A DNA stretch of 64,000 nucleotides from JAAZPT01 sp034180455 (GTDB taxonomy: Bacteria; Bacillota; Clostridia; Christensenellales; Aristaeellaceae): positions 1 through 64,000 of the forward strand of contig JAXFOG010000005.1 in assembly GCA_034180455.1 (NCBI GenBank), in the 5' to 3' direction. A program made the position numbers and the translations under genes. Below, piece after piece: positions 8,637 through 17,882 of the stretch. Every line of letters begins with the position of its first letter. The first letter of the stretch is position 1. The notes below the pieces were generated by a model. The model searched no databases. It was given only the letters and a program-made list of their open reading frames with translations, and was not told the DNA's origin.

Positions 8637-9229
8637 CTGATCATTACTACTCAGAATCACCAAAAAGTGAACATGATATAAATAATTTATTCTTTACATT
8701 CAACAATAATAATTTTGAATTTAGAACTGACAGTGGAGTTTTCTCAAAAAACGAAATAGACAAAGGAACTACTATTTTATTAAACACATTGCCAGAACTA
8801 CATGGTAAAATAATAGATATGGGGTGTGGATATGGGGTAATATCAATTGTACTCAAATCAATTTACCCTAATATAGATGTTTATGGTATAGATATAAATA
8901 GCAGAGCAATAGAACTGGCAAAGTATAATGCTATTAAAAACAAGGTAGATGTAAATTTTATTCAGTCAGATGGTAATACTGCACATATTAAAGATTTTGA
9001 TTATGCAATCATTAATCCCCCAATTAGGGCAGGTAAGACAGTTGTTTATAGACTGTTTTTTGAACTTCAAATTGCTTTAAAAGATAAGGGAACAATGTTT
9101 ATTGTTATTCGAACTAAGCAAGGAGCAAAAAGTGCTGTAGAGTACTTAAAAAAGTTATTTAAAATAGTTGATACTTTAGAAATTAAGTCTGGATATAGAG
9201 TTCTAAAATGTGAGGAGAAAATACAATGA
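8633..9229 (+). CDS. Class I methyltransferase, RsmC/YbxB-like
   Basis: 198 residues with the SAM-binding motif IIDMGCGYGVISIVL and the exocyclic-amine methylase motif NPPIRAGK, which matches the RsmC family that makes m2G in 16S rRNA. It is a single-domain version, about the size of B. subtilis YbxB and lacking the N-terminal duplicate of E. coli RsmC. The ATG overlaps the rsuA stop and follows GGAG. Its neighbour also modifies small-subunit rRNA, which supports an rRNA target. The exact site methylated is inferred from the family only. Confidence 0.85.
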   Translation: MTDHYYSESPKSEHDINNLFFTFNNNNFEFRTDSGVFSKNEIDKGTTILLNTLPELHGKIIDMGCGYGVISIVLKSIYPNIDVYGIDINSRAIELAKYNAIKNKVDVNFIQSDGNTAHIKDFDYAIINPPIRAGKTVVYRLFFELQIALKDKGTMFIVIRTKQGAKSAVEYLKKLFKIVDTLEIKSGYRVLKCEEKIQ

Positions 9230-10404
9230 CATACAATGATGAGTTTTTTGATTTTTACTTGGATAGGTACGGAACAAATAATATAAAATGGGAAACGACA
9301 TCCAAAAGGCTTGGAACAAAGGACATAGTTCCTCTTTGGGTTGCCGATATGGATTTCAGGTCTCCTATTGAAGTTTCTGAAGCATTACAAAAAAGAGCCT
9401 CTCACGCAAGCTATGGTTATACTTTTTTTTCTGACGAAGGCATGAATGCATTCATTGACTATTATAAAAGGCATCATGATGTTGACATACATTCAGATGA
9501 AACTATTTTAATGCCCTCAGTAGTTACAGGAATTAAGTTGGCAGTACGATCCATCAGCAATGTTGGCGATAAAGTAATTATTCAAACACCTGTCTATGGT
9601 CCATTTAGATCATCTATTGAACTTAATGATAGAATAGTCTTAGAAAATAGACTTATTCCAGATGAGAACAATAGATATAGTATGGATTTGGAAAACTTGG
9701 AAAGCTTATTCAAAAATGGTGCAAAATTAATGCTTTTGTGTAATCCGCACAACCCTGTATCTAGATTCTGGAATGAGGATGAACTCACAAGACTGCTTGA
9801 ACTAGCAAAAAAATATGACGTGGTCGTTGTAAGTGATGAGATACATGCTGATTTCATATATAAACCCAATAAATTCGTAAGTATGTTGAATATAGTAAAA
9901 AAAGTAAATTATGATAATCTTATTGTCCTATATGCTCCAAGTAAAACTTTCAACGTTGCGGGAATGAAATTTTCAATGATGGTTTCTAAAAATTCACAAT
10001 TCCTAGAAAAAATAAAAAAAGAGAAGGAAAGATGTGGAGTTGAATCAGGTAATATTTTCGGATTAGAATCAGCAATTGCCTGCTATACATATGGGGATAA
10101 ATGGTTAAAAGGCTTAATTGAATATCTTGATACATCTAGGGAAATTTTAAAGACAGAATTATCCAAAATTAAAAACATAAAATTAAGTCCTATCGAAGCT
10201 ACATATTTGGCTTGGGCAGATCTAAGACAATATAACTATTCAACTGAAGAACTTATTGAAAGAACTGAAAAGCATGGAGTGATATTTACTCCAGGAACAT
10301 TCTTTTCAAAAGACTTAGGAGATAAATTTTTAAGAATAAACTTTGCTTGTCCTCATAAACAGTTAATAGAAGGTATAAATAGACTAAAAGAATCATTGGA
10401 ATAA
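9226..10404 (+). CDS. PatB/MalY-family PLP enzyme (probable cystathionine beta-lyase / aminotransferase)
   Basis: A 392-residue fold-type I PLP protein. The N-terminus (WETTSKRLGTKDIVPLWVADMDF) and the lysine motif YAPSKTFNVAGM (Lys about 239) place it in the PatB/MalY branch, which cleaves cystathionine or cysteine to ammonia, pyruvate and a thiol. VSDEIHADFIY supplies the Asp that contacts the PLP pyridine nitrogen. It is full length and overlaps the preceding gene by four bases after a GAGGAG site. Whether its main role is methionine synthesis or cysteine breakdown cannot be told from the sequence. Confidence 0.88.
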   Translation: MTYNDEFFDFYLDRYGTNNIKWETTSKRLGTKDIVPLWVADMDFRSPIEVSEALQKRASHASYGYTFFSDEGMNAFIDYYKRHHDVDIHSDETILMPSVVTGIKLAVRSISNVGDKVIIQTPVYGPFRSSIELNDRIVLENRLIPDENNRYSMDLENLESLFKNGAKLMLLCNPHNPVSRFWNEDELTRLLELAKKYDVVVVSDEIHADFIYKPNKFVSMLNIVKKVNYDNLIVLYAPSKTFNVAGMKFSMMVSKNSQFLEKIKKEKERCGVESGNIFGLESAIACYTYGDKWLKGLIEYLDTSREILKTELSKIKNIKLSPIEATYLAWADLRQYNYSTEELIERTEKHGVIFTPGTFFSKDLGDKFLRINFACPHKQLIEGINRLKESLE

Positions 10405-10417
10405 AGGAGAATATATT

Positions 10418-11800
10418 ATGAGTTTAAATAAAATATTTGAAATTATCGATCAAAATAAAGATGAGATGCTCACTACTTTATCAGAATGGATCAAAATACC
10501 AAGCGTTAAAAGTGAACCTGCAGATGGAGCCCCTATGGGAATAGAAATAAACAATATGCTTAACAAAGCAGTTCAGGACTGTAAAAGCATGGGATTTAAT
10601 GTACGCAATTTTGATGGATATGCTTGTGATGCAAGAATGGGAAAAATCGATGCAGACCCATTGGCAATATTGGCTCATATAGATGTAGTTCCGACAGGTG
10701 ATAATTGGGAAAAAGATCCATTTGGCGCTGAAATTGAAAATGGATTTATGTATGGTAGAGGGACCCAAGATGATAAGGGACCAGCAGTTGCTGCTCTATA
10801 TGCAATGAAAGCTGTAAAAGAAGCCGGAATAAATTTGAATAGGGAAGTAAGATTAATCCTAGGTACTGATGAAGAGAGTGGCTGGGAATGCATGGAGTAT
10901 TACAAGGAACACTGTGATATACCCAAAAGTGGATTTAGCCCGGATGCAAATTTCCCTGTAATAAATACTGAAAAAGGCATTATTAGAATTGATGTTAAGG
11001 CTAAACCATCTAAAGATGGAGTCCAAATAGTAAAGCTTTATACTGGAGAAAGAAGCAATGTAATTCCAGGTAAATGTAAAGCTACAATTTTAGGGGATCA
11101 AAAAACATTGGATCTTGTAAACAAATATGCTAAAGAGCTTGATTGTAATGTATCATCTAGCCTAGATGGTGGTATGGTTAATATTGAAGTTGTTGGAATA
11201 CCTGGTCATGCAGCAATGCCAGAAGGCACAAAAAACGCCATAGGTATTATGCTAAAATTATTATCAAAATTAGGAGTACAAGGAGCAGTTAAAGGACTTG
11301 CAGATCTTGTTGGAACCGAAAGCGATGGTCGTTCATTGGGTGTAAAATGTAGCGATGCCATAAGTGGTGAGTTAACTCTCAACATGGGTATAATTAGAAT
11401 TGATGAGGATCGTGTAGAAGCTACATTTGATATTAGATTCCCAATACTGATTGATTACAAGTCTCTTTTTAATACAATTTCTTTTTCACTAAAACAATAT
11501 GGATTTGATTGTGCATTATTTAGTCATACTTCACCACATCATGTCCCAGAAAGCTCCGAACTCGTACAAAAGCTATTAAAAGCTTATAGAGAGGAGACTG
11601 GCGATAACACTCCTCCAATAGCAATAGGTGGAGGAACCTATGCAAAAATTCTAGAAGAAGGAGTAGCATTTGGAAGTATCTTCCCAGATGAGCAGGAATT
11701 GGCACATCAAGCTAATGAAAAATGCAGTATCGACAATTTAATAAAGAATACAAAAATTATTGCAAAAGCAATAGTGTATTTGTGTGGTGAAAATGAATAA
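10418..11800 (+). CDS. pepV: PepV-type M20 dipeptidase
   Basis: 460 residues of the M20 zinc peptidase family, likely a cytosolic dipeptidase. Metal-site motifs are LAHIDVVP, GRGTQDDKGP and GTDEESGW, with a long lid insertion typical of PepV. Late in the protein AIGGGTYAK and FPDEQELAHQANE carry further conserved residues. The ATG follows AAAGGAG. No signal peptide is seen. It lies 13 bases after the PatB-like gene and overlaps the following HAD gene by eight bases, so it belongs to the same transcript. Confidence 0.9.
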   Translation: MSLNKIFEIIDQNKDEMLTTLSEWIKIPSVKSEPADGAPMGIEINNMLNKAVQDCKSMGFNVRNFDGYACDARMGKIDADPLAILAHIDVVPTGDNWEKDPFGAEIENGFMYGRGTQDDKGPAVAALYAMKAVKEAGINLNREVRLILGTDEESGWECMEYYKEHCDIPKSGFSPDANFPVINTEKGIIRIDVKAKPSKDGVQIVKLYTGERSNVIPGKCKATILGDQKTLDLVNKYAKELDCNVSSSLDGGMVNIEVVGIPGHAAMPEGTKNAIGIMLKLLSKLGVQGAVKGLADLVGTESDGRSLGVKCSDAISGELTLNMGIIRIDEDRVEATFDIRFPILIDYKSLFNTISFSLKQYGFDCALFSHTSPHHVPESSELVQKLLKAYREETGDNTPPIAIGGGTYAKILEEGVAFGSIFPDEQELAHQANEKCSIDNLIKNTKIIAKAIVYLCGENE

Positions 11801-12407
11801 AATTAAAAATGTTATTTTTGATATGGGTGGCGTACTATTAGACTATGATCCCATAAAAATTGTTAGACAAGTGAGTACCGACAAAGATGAAATTCAAAAG
11901 ATTATTGATGTTACTTTTGGGTGTGATCTTTGGAATGAGTATGATAGGGGCGTAGTTACTCTTAAAGAAATATACGATGCTGCTATTAAAAAAACTCCCC
12001 AAAGTCTACATAAAAAAATCAAACTTTCTTTAGAAAATTGGCATAAGTATTTTACAGAGATTGACGGTGCAGAGAGCTTTATATCAAAACTAAAGAAAAA
12101 TGGTTTCTCTCTGTTTTTGCTAAGCAATACTGGTGAAAAATTCCATGAATTTAGGCACACAGAAAAAATCTTAGAGCATTTTGATAAATTTATTGTTAGT
12201 TGTGATATTAAAGTAAATAAGCCAGATAAAGAAATATATGAAGCTCTAATCAATAAATTTAAATTAGAACCATCTCAATCAATATTTATAGATGATAGGC
12301 TTGAAAACGTGGAAGGTGCCAAATCAATTGGAATGGCATCAGAGCAGTTTATGGGCTATGATAATCTTATAAAAGTATTCAAAGAAAAATATTGTATAAT
12401 CTTATAA
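11793..12407 (+). CDS. HAD-IA family phosphatase
   Basis: 204 residues with the HAD motifs in order: motif I FDMGGVLLDYD (nucleophile Asp), motif II LLSNTG, motif III Lys in KPDKEIYE and motif IV FIDDRLENVEGA. The all-helical cap between I and II is of the YihX/HAD-IA type. The family dephosphorylates small sugar phosphates or nucleotides; the substrate is not predictable here. I chose ATG 11793 over the upstream GTG codons because the motif-I strand starts a few residues later. It overlaps both neighbours (TAATG with the next gene). Confidence 0.85.
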   Translation: MNKIKNVIFDMGGVLLDYDPIKIVRQVSTDKDEIQKIIDVTFGCDLWNEYDRGVVTLKEIYDAAIKKTPQSLHKKIKLSLENWHKYFTEIDGAESFISKLKKNGFSLFLLSNTGEKFHEFRHTEKILEHFDKFIVSCDIKVNKPDKEIYEALINKFKLEPSQSIFIDDRLENVEGAKSIGMASEQFMGYDNLIKVFKEKYCIIL

Positions 12408-13720
12408 TGAAAAAGAATATTAATTTAAAAGAATATTTAAATAATGATAATATTTATTTCATTGTCGCAATGTCATCAGTTATTTTGTATGTTATTTGGC
12501 TATTCTTGCCTTCTGTACAAAATATGCTGGGAGCCAGAGCAGCAATATTATTTATGGCGCTGTTTTTTATCTCGACAATTATGGATAAAAGCTTTTTAAA
12601 GGCCAACATTAAAGAATATTTTATTAAAATAATACTTTTATTATTTGTCTCAGCTTTTTATAGTGCGATTTATACTATAGGAATAAAAAACTTATTGGTA
12701 TTTTTCCCTCAAGCATTTATGCTTTTCTTCCCAATATTAATTTCGTACTATATCATAAAATCAAGAAAGACATTTCTACTGGACTTGATTTTCATAATTA
12801 CTATTATAGCTTGCATTATTACATCAGTAATTAACCTTACATGGCTCTTTAGATATAGATTGACTTTAAGATATATGGCACATGGAAGTACCGATACTGA
12901 ATATATTAAACGTGCCATGAGCTATGGCATAGGTGGGTTTGGATTTACGTATGGACTAAACATGTTTTTTGCATTACTTTTGTTTGGGTTTTCTCAACTC
13001 AAATTTAAAATAAGCAAATTCATTGCTCCAGTAGTAAGCGTTCTATTTGCATTAAGTATATATAAGAGCAGGTATTTTATTGCTTTATTTATTCTTCTTT
13101 GTACTGTATTCCTATTTTTAATAGATTATGTAAGCAAAATTATTTGCCGTATTACAAAGATAAAACACAATTTATGGTACACATTTGCATTTGGAATTTT
13201 TATAACTATAATATTGTTTATTTTCAGAGATAGTTTGATTACAAACCTAGCTGCTTACTTACATGATTATGGACTTGTGGATTATTCTAATAAGCTTCTA
13301 AAAATAAGGGACTTACTTGTCAATTTTAATGTTGAGCTAGACAACTCTAGCCGACTTGAATACTATATTTCTGGAATAGATACAATAATAAATTCTCCAT
13401 GGATTGGGATTAAGCTTGACCCTTATACTTATGATATTTCTCGCCATTCTACTATGATTGATACATTTGCAGGATTTGGTGTGCCTGCAGGAGTTTTCGC
13501 TTTAGCTTGTTTTATTTACAGTTTAAAAGGAATTTATTCAAATATTTTCAAAAGTGAAAACAAACAAATAATGATTTTTATGCTCATTATATTTTTTATA
13601 TTGTTTGCTAGCAATACGATTGTTTATTGCAGAGAAGCATTTTTTACATGCTTTTTTCTTACAATCTATTTGGATGGCAATGTAAACAATAATATTTTTA
13701 AGGTGAATGATGGAAAATAA
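12407..13720 (+). CDS. O-antigen ligase / Wzy-polymerase-like membrane protein
   Basis: 437 residues with about ten to twelve hydrophobic segments. A larger polar loop late in the protein (SRLEYYISGIDTIINSPWIG, then RHSTMIDTFAGFGV) resembles the periplasmic loop of O-antigen ligases and Wzy-type polymerases, in which an Arg and a His act on lipid-linked glycans. The resemblance is of architecture plus this loop, so the assignment is tentative. It starts at an ATG overlapping the HAD stop and ends inside tsaD, and so is embedded in a housekeeping operon with no other polysaccharide genes nearby. Confidence 0.6.
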   Translation: MKKNINLKEYLNNDNIYFIVAMSSVILYVIWLFLPSVQNMLGARAAILFMALFFISTIMDKSFLKANIKEYFIKIILLLFVSAFYSAIYTIGIKNLLVFFPQAFMLFFPILISYYIIKSRKTFLLDLIFIITIIACIITSVINLTWLFRYRLTLRYMAHGSTDTEYIKRAMSYGIGGFGFTYGLNMFFALLLFGFSQLKFKISKFIAPVVSVLFALSIYKSRYFIALFILLCTVFLFLIDYVSKIICRITKIKHNLWYTFAFGIFITIILFIFRDSLITNLAAYLHDYGLVDYSNKLLKIRDLLVNFNVELDNSSRLEYYISGIDTIINSPWIGIKLDPYTYDISRHSTMIDTFAGFGVPAGVFALACFIYSLKGIYSNIFKSENKQIMIFMLIIFFILFASNTIVYCREAFFTCFFLTIYLDGNVNNNIFKVNDGK

Positions 13721-14738
13721 TAAAGATATAAAAAAAGATATTGTAATACTCTCTTTGGAAACATCTTGTGATGAAACTGCCTCTGCTATTGTAAAGAATG
13801 GGACAGAACTTATTTCAAATGTAGTGAAATCACAAATTGATGTGCATAAGAAATTTGGTGGAGTAGTACCAGAAATTGCAAGTAGAGAGCATGTTCAATA
13901 CTGTGACAAAGTAATAGACGAGGCGCTTGAACAAGCAAATTATAATTTTGATGATATTGATGCGTTTGCTGTAACATACGGACCAGGACTTGTAGGAGCT
14001 CTTTTAACAGGGGTTTCTTATATGAAGGCATTATCCTATGCATTGCATAAGCCGCTTATACCAGTAAATCATATTCATGGGCACGTATATGCTAATTATT
14101 TATCTAAAACAAAACCAAAACTGCCTTTTGTATGCTTAATAGCTAGTGGAGGACATTCTCATATTGTAATTATGCATAAAGAGAATGAATATAAAATTAT
14201 AGGTAGAACACTTGATGATGCTGCGGGAGAAGCTTTCGATAAGGCTGCACGTGTATTAGGACTCAGCTATCCTGGAGGACCAAATTTAAGTAGACTCGCA
14301 ATTGGAGGTAATAAAGATGCTTTGCTATTACCTACTCCAAAGTTAAGTAACAAGTATGATTTTAGTTTTTCAGGCCTTAAGACCGCATTTATAAATTCAT
14401 GTCATAAATTAAGCCAAAATGGAAAGGATATTCCATTGAAAGATTATGCAGCAAGTTTTGAAAGTAAAATTACAGATATTTTAGCTGAAAAAACGATTGA
14501 AGCAGCCATTGATTATGAGATTCCTAATGTTTGTATAGCGGGTGGAGTTTCAGCTAATACAGTGTTAAGAGAAAAAATGTCCGAACTTTGTGCAAAACAT
14601 AATTTACAATTCTATATGCCACAGTTGGAATTTTGTACTGACAATGCAGCAATGATTGCCTCAGCAGGATATTTTACATACAAAAATGGAATTGTCGCAG
14701 ATCTCAAATTAAATGCAATACCAAATTTACAGATTTAA
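13710..14738 (+). CDS. tsaD: tRNA N6-adenosine threonylcarbamoyltransferase
   Basis: 342 residues of the Kae1/TsaD family. With TsaB and TsaE (not in this window) it moves the threonylcarbamoyl group onto A37 of ANN-decoding tRNAs. Seen here: the N-terminal ILSLETSCDETA, the metal-binding HIHGH motif, GGVSANTVLRE and the C-terminal CTDNAAMIA. The AAGGTGA at 13700-13706 favours ATG 13710 over the adjacent ATG 13707. It overlaps the preceding membrane-protein gene. TsaC, which makes the activated intermediate, is encoded at 31999-33045, and a divergent paralogue at 53955-54914. Confidence 0.95.
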   Translation: MENNKDIKKDIVILSLETSCDETASAIVKNGTELISNVVKSQIDVHKKFGGVVPEIASREHVQYCDKVIDEALEQANYNFDDIDAFAVTYGPGLVGALLTGVSYMKALSYALHKPLIPVNHIHGHVYANYLSKTKPKLPFVCLIASGGHSHIVIMHKENEYKIIGRTLDDAAGEAFDKAARVLGLSYPGGPNLSRLAIGGNKDALLLPTPKLSNKYDFSFSGLKTAFINSCHKLSQNGKDIPLKDYAASFESKITDILAEKTIEAAIDYEIPNVCIAGGVSANTVLREKMSELCAKHNLQFYMPQLEFCTDNAAMIASAGYFTYKNGIVADLKLNAIPNLQI

Positions 14739-14775
14739 TAGTATAATTAAAGTATTATTATATAAGGAGCAATAT

Positions 14776-15738
14776 TTGCAATATACAGAAAATACAATTG
14801 AACTGCTTTCTCCAGAAATATATATGAACATTTTTGGTGCAAATGAAAAAAATCTTAGCAGTATTGAAAAGGGATTAGATGTAAAAATTTCTGTTCATGG
14901 TTCTCATGTCAAAATCAATGGCGAAAAAGAAAATATTTCAAATGCTGTGGAATTTTTTAATAAGCTGAGTGATATTATTTCCAAAGGGAAAAGACTCGAT
15001 AAGTCATCTTTACTTTATGCTATTAATTTAGCTAACGCTGGTCAACTAGATAGTTTAGATGAGATAATTAATGAGATTATTATAACAAATAGCCATGGAA
15101 GACCAATAAAATGTAAAACCCTTATGCAGAGACAATATGTAAATGATATAAGGAATCATCAACTTACTATATGTACCGGTCCAGCAGGCACTGGAAAGAC
15201 ATATCTTGCAATGGCAATGGCTGTTAAAGCACTTAGACAAAAAGAAGTTGAAAAAATTGTTCTTACAAGACCTGCTGTTGAGGCTGGGGAAAAGCTTGGG
15301 TTTTTGCCAGGAGATTTAAGCCAGAAAGTAGATCCTTATCTTAAGCCACTTTTTGATGCTTTGTTCGAATTTGTTGGAGCAGATTATTATCAGAACTTAA
15401 TTGAAAAAAACATTGTTGAAATTGCACCACTTGCTTATATGCGAGGAAGGACATTATCGAATTCCTTTATTATTCTGGATGAGGCTCAGAACACTACATG
15501 TGAACAAATGAAAATGTTTTTAACAAGAATGGGTAATGGCAGCAAAGTAGTAATTACAGGTGATATAACTCAGATCGATCTACAATATGGAAAGCAATCT
15601 GGACTTAATAATGCTGTACAAGTTCTAAGTAATGTTGAAGAAATAAGCATTATAAGGCTTGGCGATGCTGATGTAGTTAGAAATGAATTAGTTCAGAAAA
15701 TTGTTAAGGCATATGAAAATTTTTCCAGGGAGGTGTAG
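14776..15738 (+). CDS. phoH: PhoH-family P-loop ATPase
   Basis: 320 residues, the same length as B. subtilis PhoH. An N-terminal KH-like region precedes the ATPase core with Walker A GPAGTGKTYLAM (about residue 135) and Walker B FIILDEAQN. The start is taken as TTG 14776, six bases after AAGGAG (14764-14769); a longer reading frame from 14713 would overlap tsaD without a ribosome binding site. The order phoH-pgpH-ybeY-cdd-era is conserved across Firmicutes, and the linkage with YbeY and Era points to a role around RNA and the ribosome. Confidence 0.93.
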   Translation: MQYTENTIELLSPEIYMNIFGANEKNLSSIEKGLDVKISVHGSHVKINGEKENISNAVEFFNKLSDIISKGKRLDKSSLLYAINLANAGQLDSLDEIINEIIITNSHGRPIKCKTLMQRQYVNDIRNHQLTICTGPAGTGKTYLAMAMAVKALRQKEVEKIVLTRPAVEAGEKLGFLPGDLSQKVDPYLKPLFDALFEFVGADYYQNLIEKNIVEIAPLAYMRGRTLSNSFIILDEAQNTTCEQMKMFLTRMGNGSKVVITGDITQIDLQYGKQSGLNNAVQVLSNVEEISIIRLGDADVVRNELVQKIVKAYENFSREV

Positions 15739-15740
15739 GT

Positions 15741-17882
15741 GTGAAGAAAGATAACTCTCAATTCAATTTATGGAGTAAAATTAAATCAGCGATTAAATTT
15801 TTGACGTCATCAAAAGCTACAATTTATTATTTATACTCTTTAAGTATAATTGTTCTTTTTATGATTTTTTCTTTAGTAGTTACTCCTGAAAAATATGAAA
15901 TTGAGATTGGTCAAATTGCACCAAAAACTATTGTTGCCACGACCAACATTGTGGACACTATTACTACCGAAAAAAATCGTGCTGATGCAGCTCGAAATGT
16001 TGAACCTGTATATACTAGTGTAGATATAGATTCCGAAGTTCTCAATAAATTAGATAAAATTTATGATGAGCTAGGCCTTGTAGTGAAGTACGGAATGAGT
16101 ATTAAAGAAGGCTTAGGGAAGTCAAATGAGGAAATAGAGTTTACTGAAGAAAATATTTCCTATGCTAAGAGCTTAATTAAGTCTGTTGAGCTTAGTGAAC
16201 ATCAGATACAAACACTTCTTAATATTGATAACGAGCAGTTTCAAACATTAAAAGTAAATATGAGTTCTGCTGTTAGGAGCACTCTTAAGACAAGTATTAA
16301 AGAAGGAAATGTTAATCAAGCAAAAGACTATATTATTCAACTTTTAGGATACAAAGTTGATATTGATGTTTTACAAAACTTAGCTGGTCCAATATTGGAT
16401 GCGACCATAGTTCCAAATATTATTATTGATACAAAAGCTACTGAAGATGCAAGACAAAAAGCAGCAGATTCAGTTGAAGATGTGGTATACCAAAAAGGGC
16501 AAAATATTGTTCTAGAGGGAAACAGAATATATCAAAATCAGTATCAGATGATTAAAGATCTTGGATTGATTAGCGATAAATCAACTGATCTATTGTTATA
16601 TTTAGTCATATTTGTTTATATTTTAATTTCTATGCTTATTTCTGCTATTTGTATAAGCATTTTAAGGCCAAGAATATTAAAAGACAATACATTAGTCGCA
16701 ACATTTTTAATTACTATAATTTTTAGTGCGTTTTTCTGCGCAGTCACAAGGATGATAAATATTAAATTTATGCCAGTATTGCTTGCACCAATATTGTTGT
16801 CCGTGCTTATAGGATCAAGAGTTGCGATTGTAGGTAATTTGATTAATGCATTATTCAATGTGCTATTTCTATATGGAGCATCTGGAAATAGCGCAGGCGA
16901 TGCAGCATATATTATAGCTGGAAACTTTATTGCTGGTATTGTAGTTGCATGGATTTTACATAATTCAAAGGCAAGACAGTCTATGCTAATATCCGGAGCT
17001 ATAGCAGGGCTCATTAATCTTGCGACAATGTTATTTTTTTATATTTTCATGGATAATCACATTGAGATATCTGTTATGAGTGCATTCTCGTGTATTATTG
17101 CTTCTTTTATAGCTGTGCTATTGGCTATGGCACTTCAGGTTGTTTGTGAAAATGTTTTCAATTTAACAACAAGAAATAAACTTCTTGAGCTTTCAAACAC
17201 AGAGCATCCTCTTCTAAGAAGAATGCTTATGGAGGCTCCAGGAACTTATCATCATAGTATGTTGGTAGCAAATCTTGCAGAAGGGGCAGCAAACAGCATC
17301 GGAGCAGATAGCCTTTTAGTGAAAGTTGGTGCTTACTTTCACGATATTGGTAAACTTTATAAACCCGAGTACTTTACTGAAAATCAGACGGATTATAATC
17401 CTCACGACAAAATCAGTCCTTATGAGTCCGCTGAAATTGTTATTGGACATGTAAAAATTGGACTTAAAATGGCGAAAGAAAATAGATTACCACGCCAAAT
17501 CAGAGAATTTATTATGAGCCATCATGGCGATAGTGTTACATTATATTTTTATAATAAGGCATTAGAGAACGCAAATGGCGAAGAAGTAGATATAAATAAA
17601 TTTAAATATGATGGTCCAAAACCTTATACAAAAGAGCAATCAATCCTTATGCTATCAGATAGTGTAGAAGCAGCAGTAAGATCGATGTCTGAGCATAAAC
17701 AAGATGATATTGAGGATGAAATAGAAAGAATTATAAAACTAAAGATAAAGGAAGGGCAGTTGTCTAATTCTTTGCTATCTATAAAAGATATAAATGATAT
17801 TTCAAAATCTTTTTTAAACACATTAAGTGGAACATATCATGAGAGAATAAAATATCCAAAGATAATAATAGAGGAAGAGTAA
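15741..17882 (+). CDS. pgpH: 7TMR-HDED / HD-domain cyclic-di-AMP phosphodiesterase PgpH-like
   Basis: 713 residues. A membrane anchor near the N-terminus is followed by an extracytoplasmic region of about 250 residues (7TMR-HDED), then seven hydrophobic segments (about 285-470) and a cytosolic HD domain. HD ligands are visible as YHHSMLVANLAE (about 503), FHDIGK (about 533) and MSHHGD. PgpH of Listeria and its B. subtilis relative YqfF degrade c-di-AMP to pApA; I infer the same here. The GTG start follows GGGAGGTG. It lies between phoH and the ybeY-cdd fusion, its usual position. Confidence 0.93.
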   Translation: MKKDNSQFNLWSKIKSAIKFLTSSKATIYYLYSLSIIVLFMIFSLVVTPEKYEIEIGQIAPKTIVATTNIVDTITTEKNRADAARNVEPVYTSVDIDSEVLNKLDKIYDELGLVVKYGMSIKEGLGKSNEEIEFTEENISYAKSLIKSVELSEHQIQTLLNIDNEQFQTLKVNMSSAVRSTLKTSIKEGNVNQAKDYIIQLLGYKVDIDVLQNLAGPILDATIVPNIIIDTKATEDARQKAADSVEDVVYQKGQNIVLEGNRIYQNQYQMIKDLGLISDKSTDLLLYLVIFVYILISMLISAICISILRPRILKDNTLVATFLITIIFSAFFCAVTRMINIKFMPVLLAPILLSVLIGSRVAIVGNLINALFNVLFLYGASGNSAGDAAYIIAGNFIAGIVVAWILHNSKARQSMLISGAIAGLINLATMLFFYIFMDNHIEISVMSAFSCIIASFIAVLLAMALQVVCENVFNLTTRNKLLELSNTEHPLLRRMLMEAPGTYHHSMLVANLAEGAANSIGADSLLVKVGAYFHDIGKLYKPEYFTENQTDYNPHDKISPYESAEIVIGHVKIGLKMAKENRLPRQIREFIMSHHGDSVTLYFYNKALENANGEEVDINKFKYDGPKPYTKEQSILMLSDSVEAAVRSMSEHKQDDIEDEIERIIKLKIKEGQLSNSLLSIKDINDISKSFLNTLSGTYHERIKYPKIIIEEE

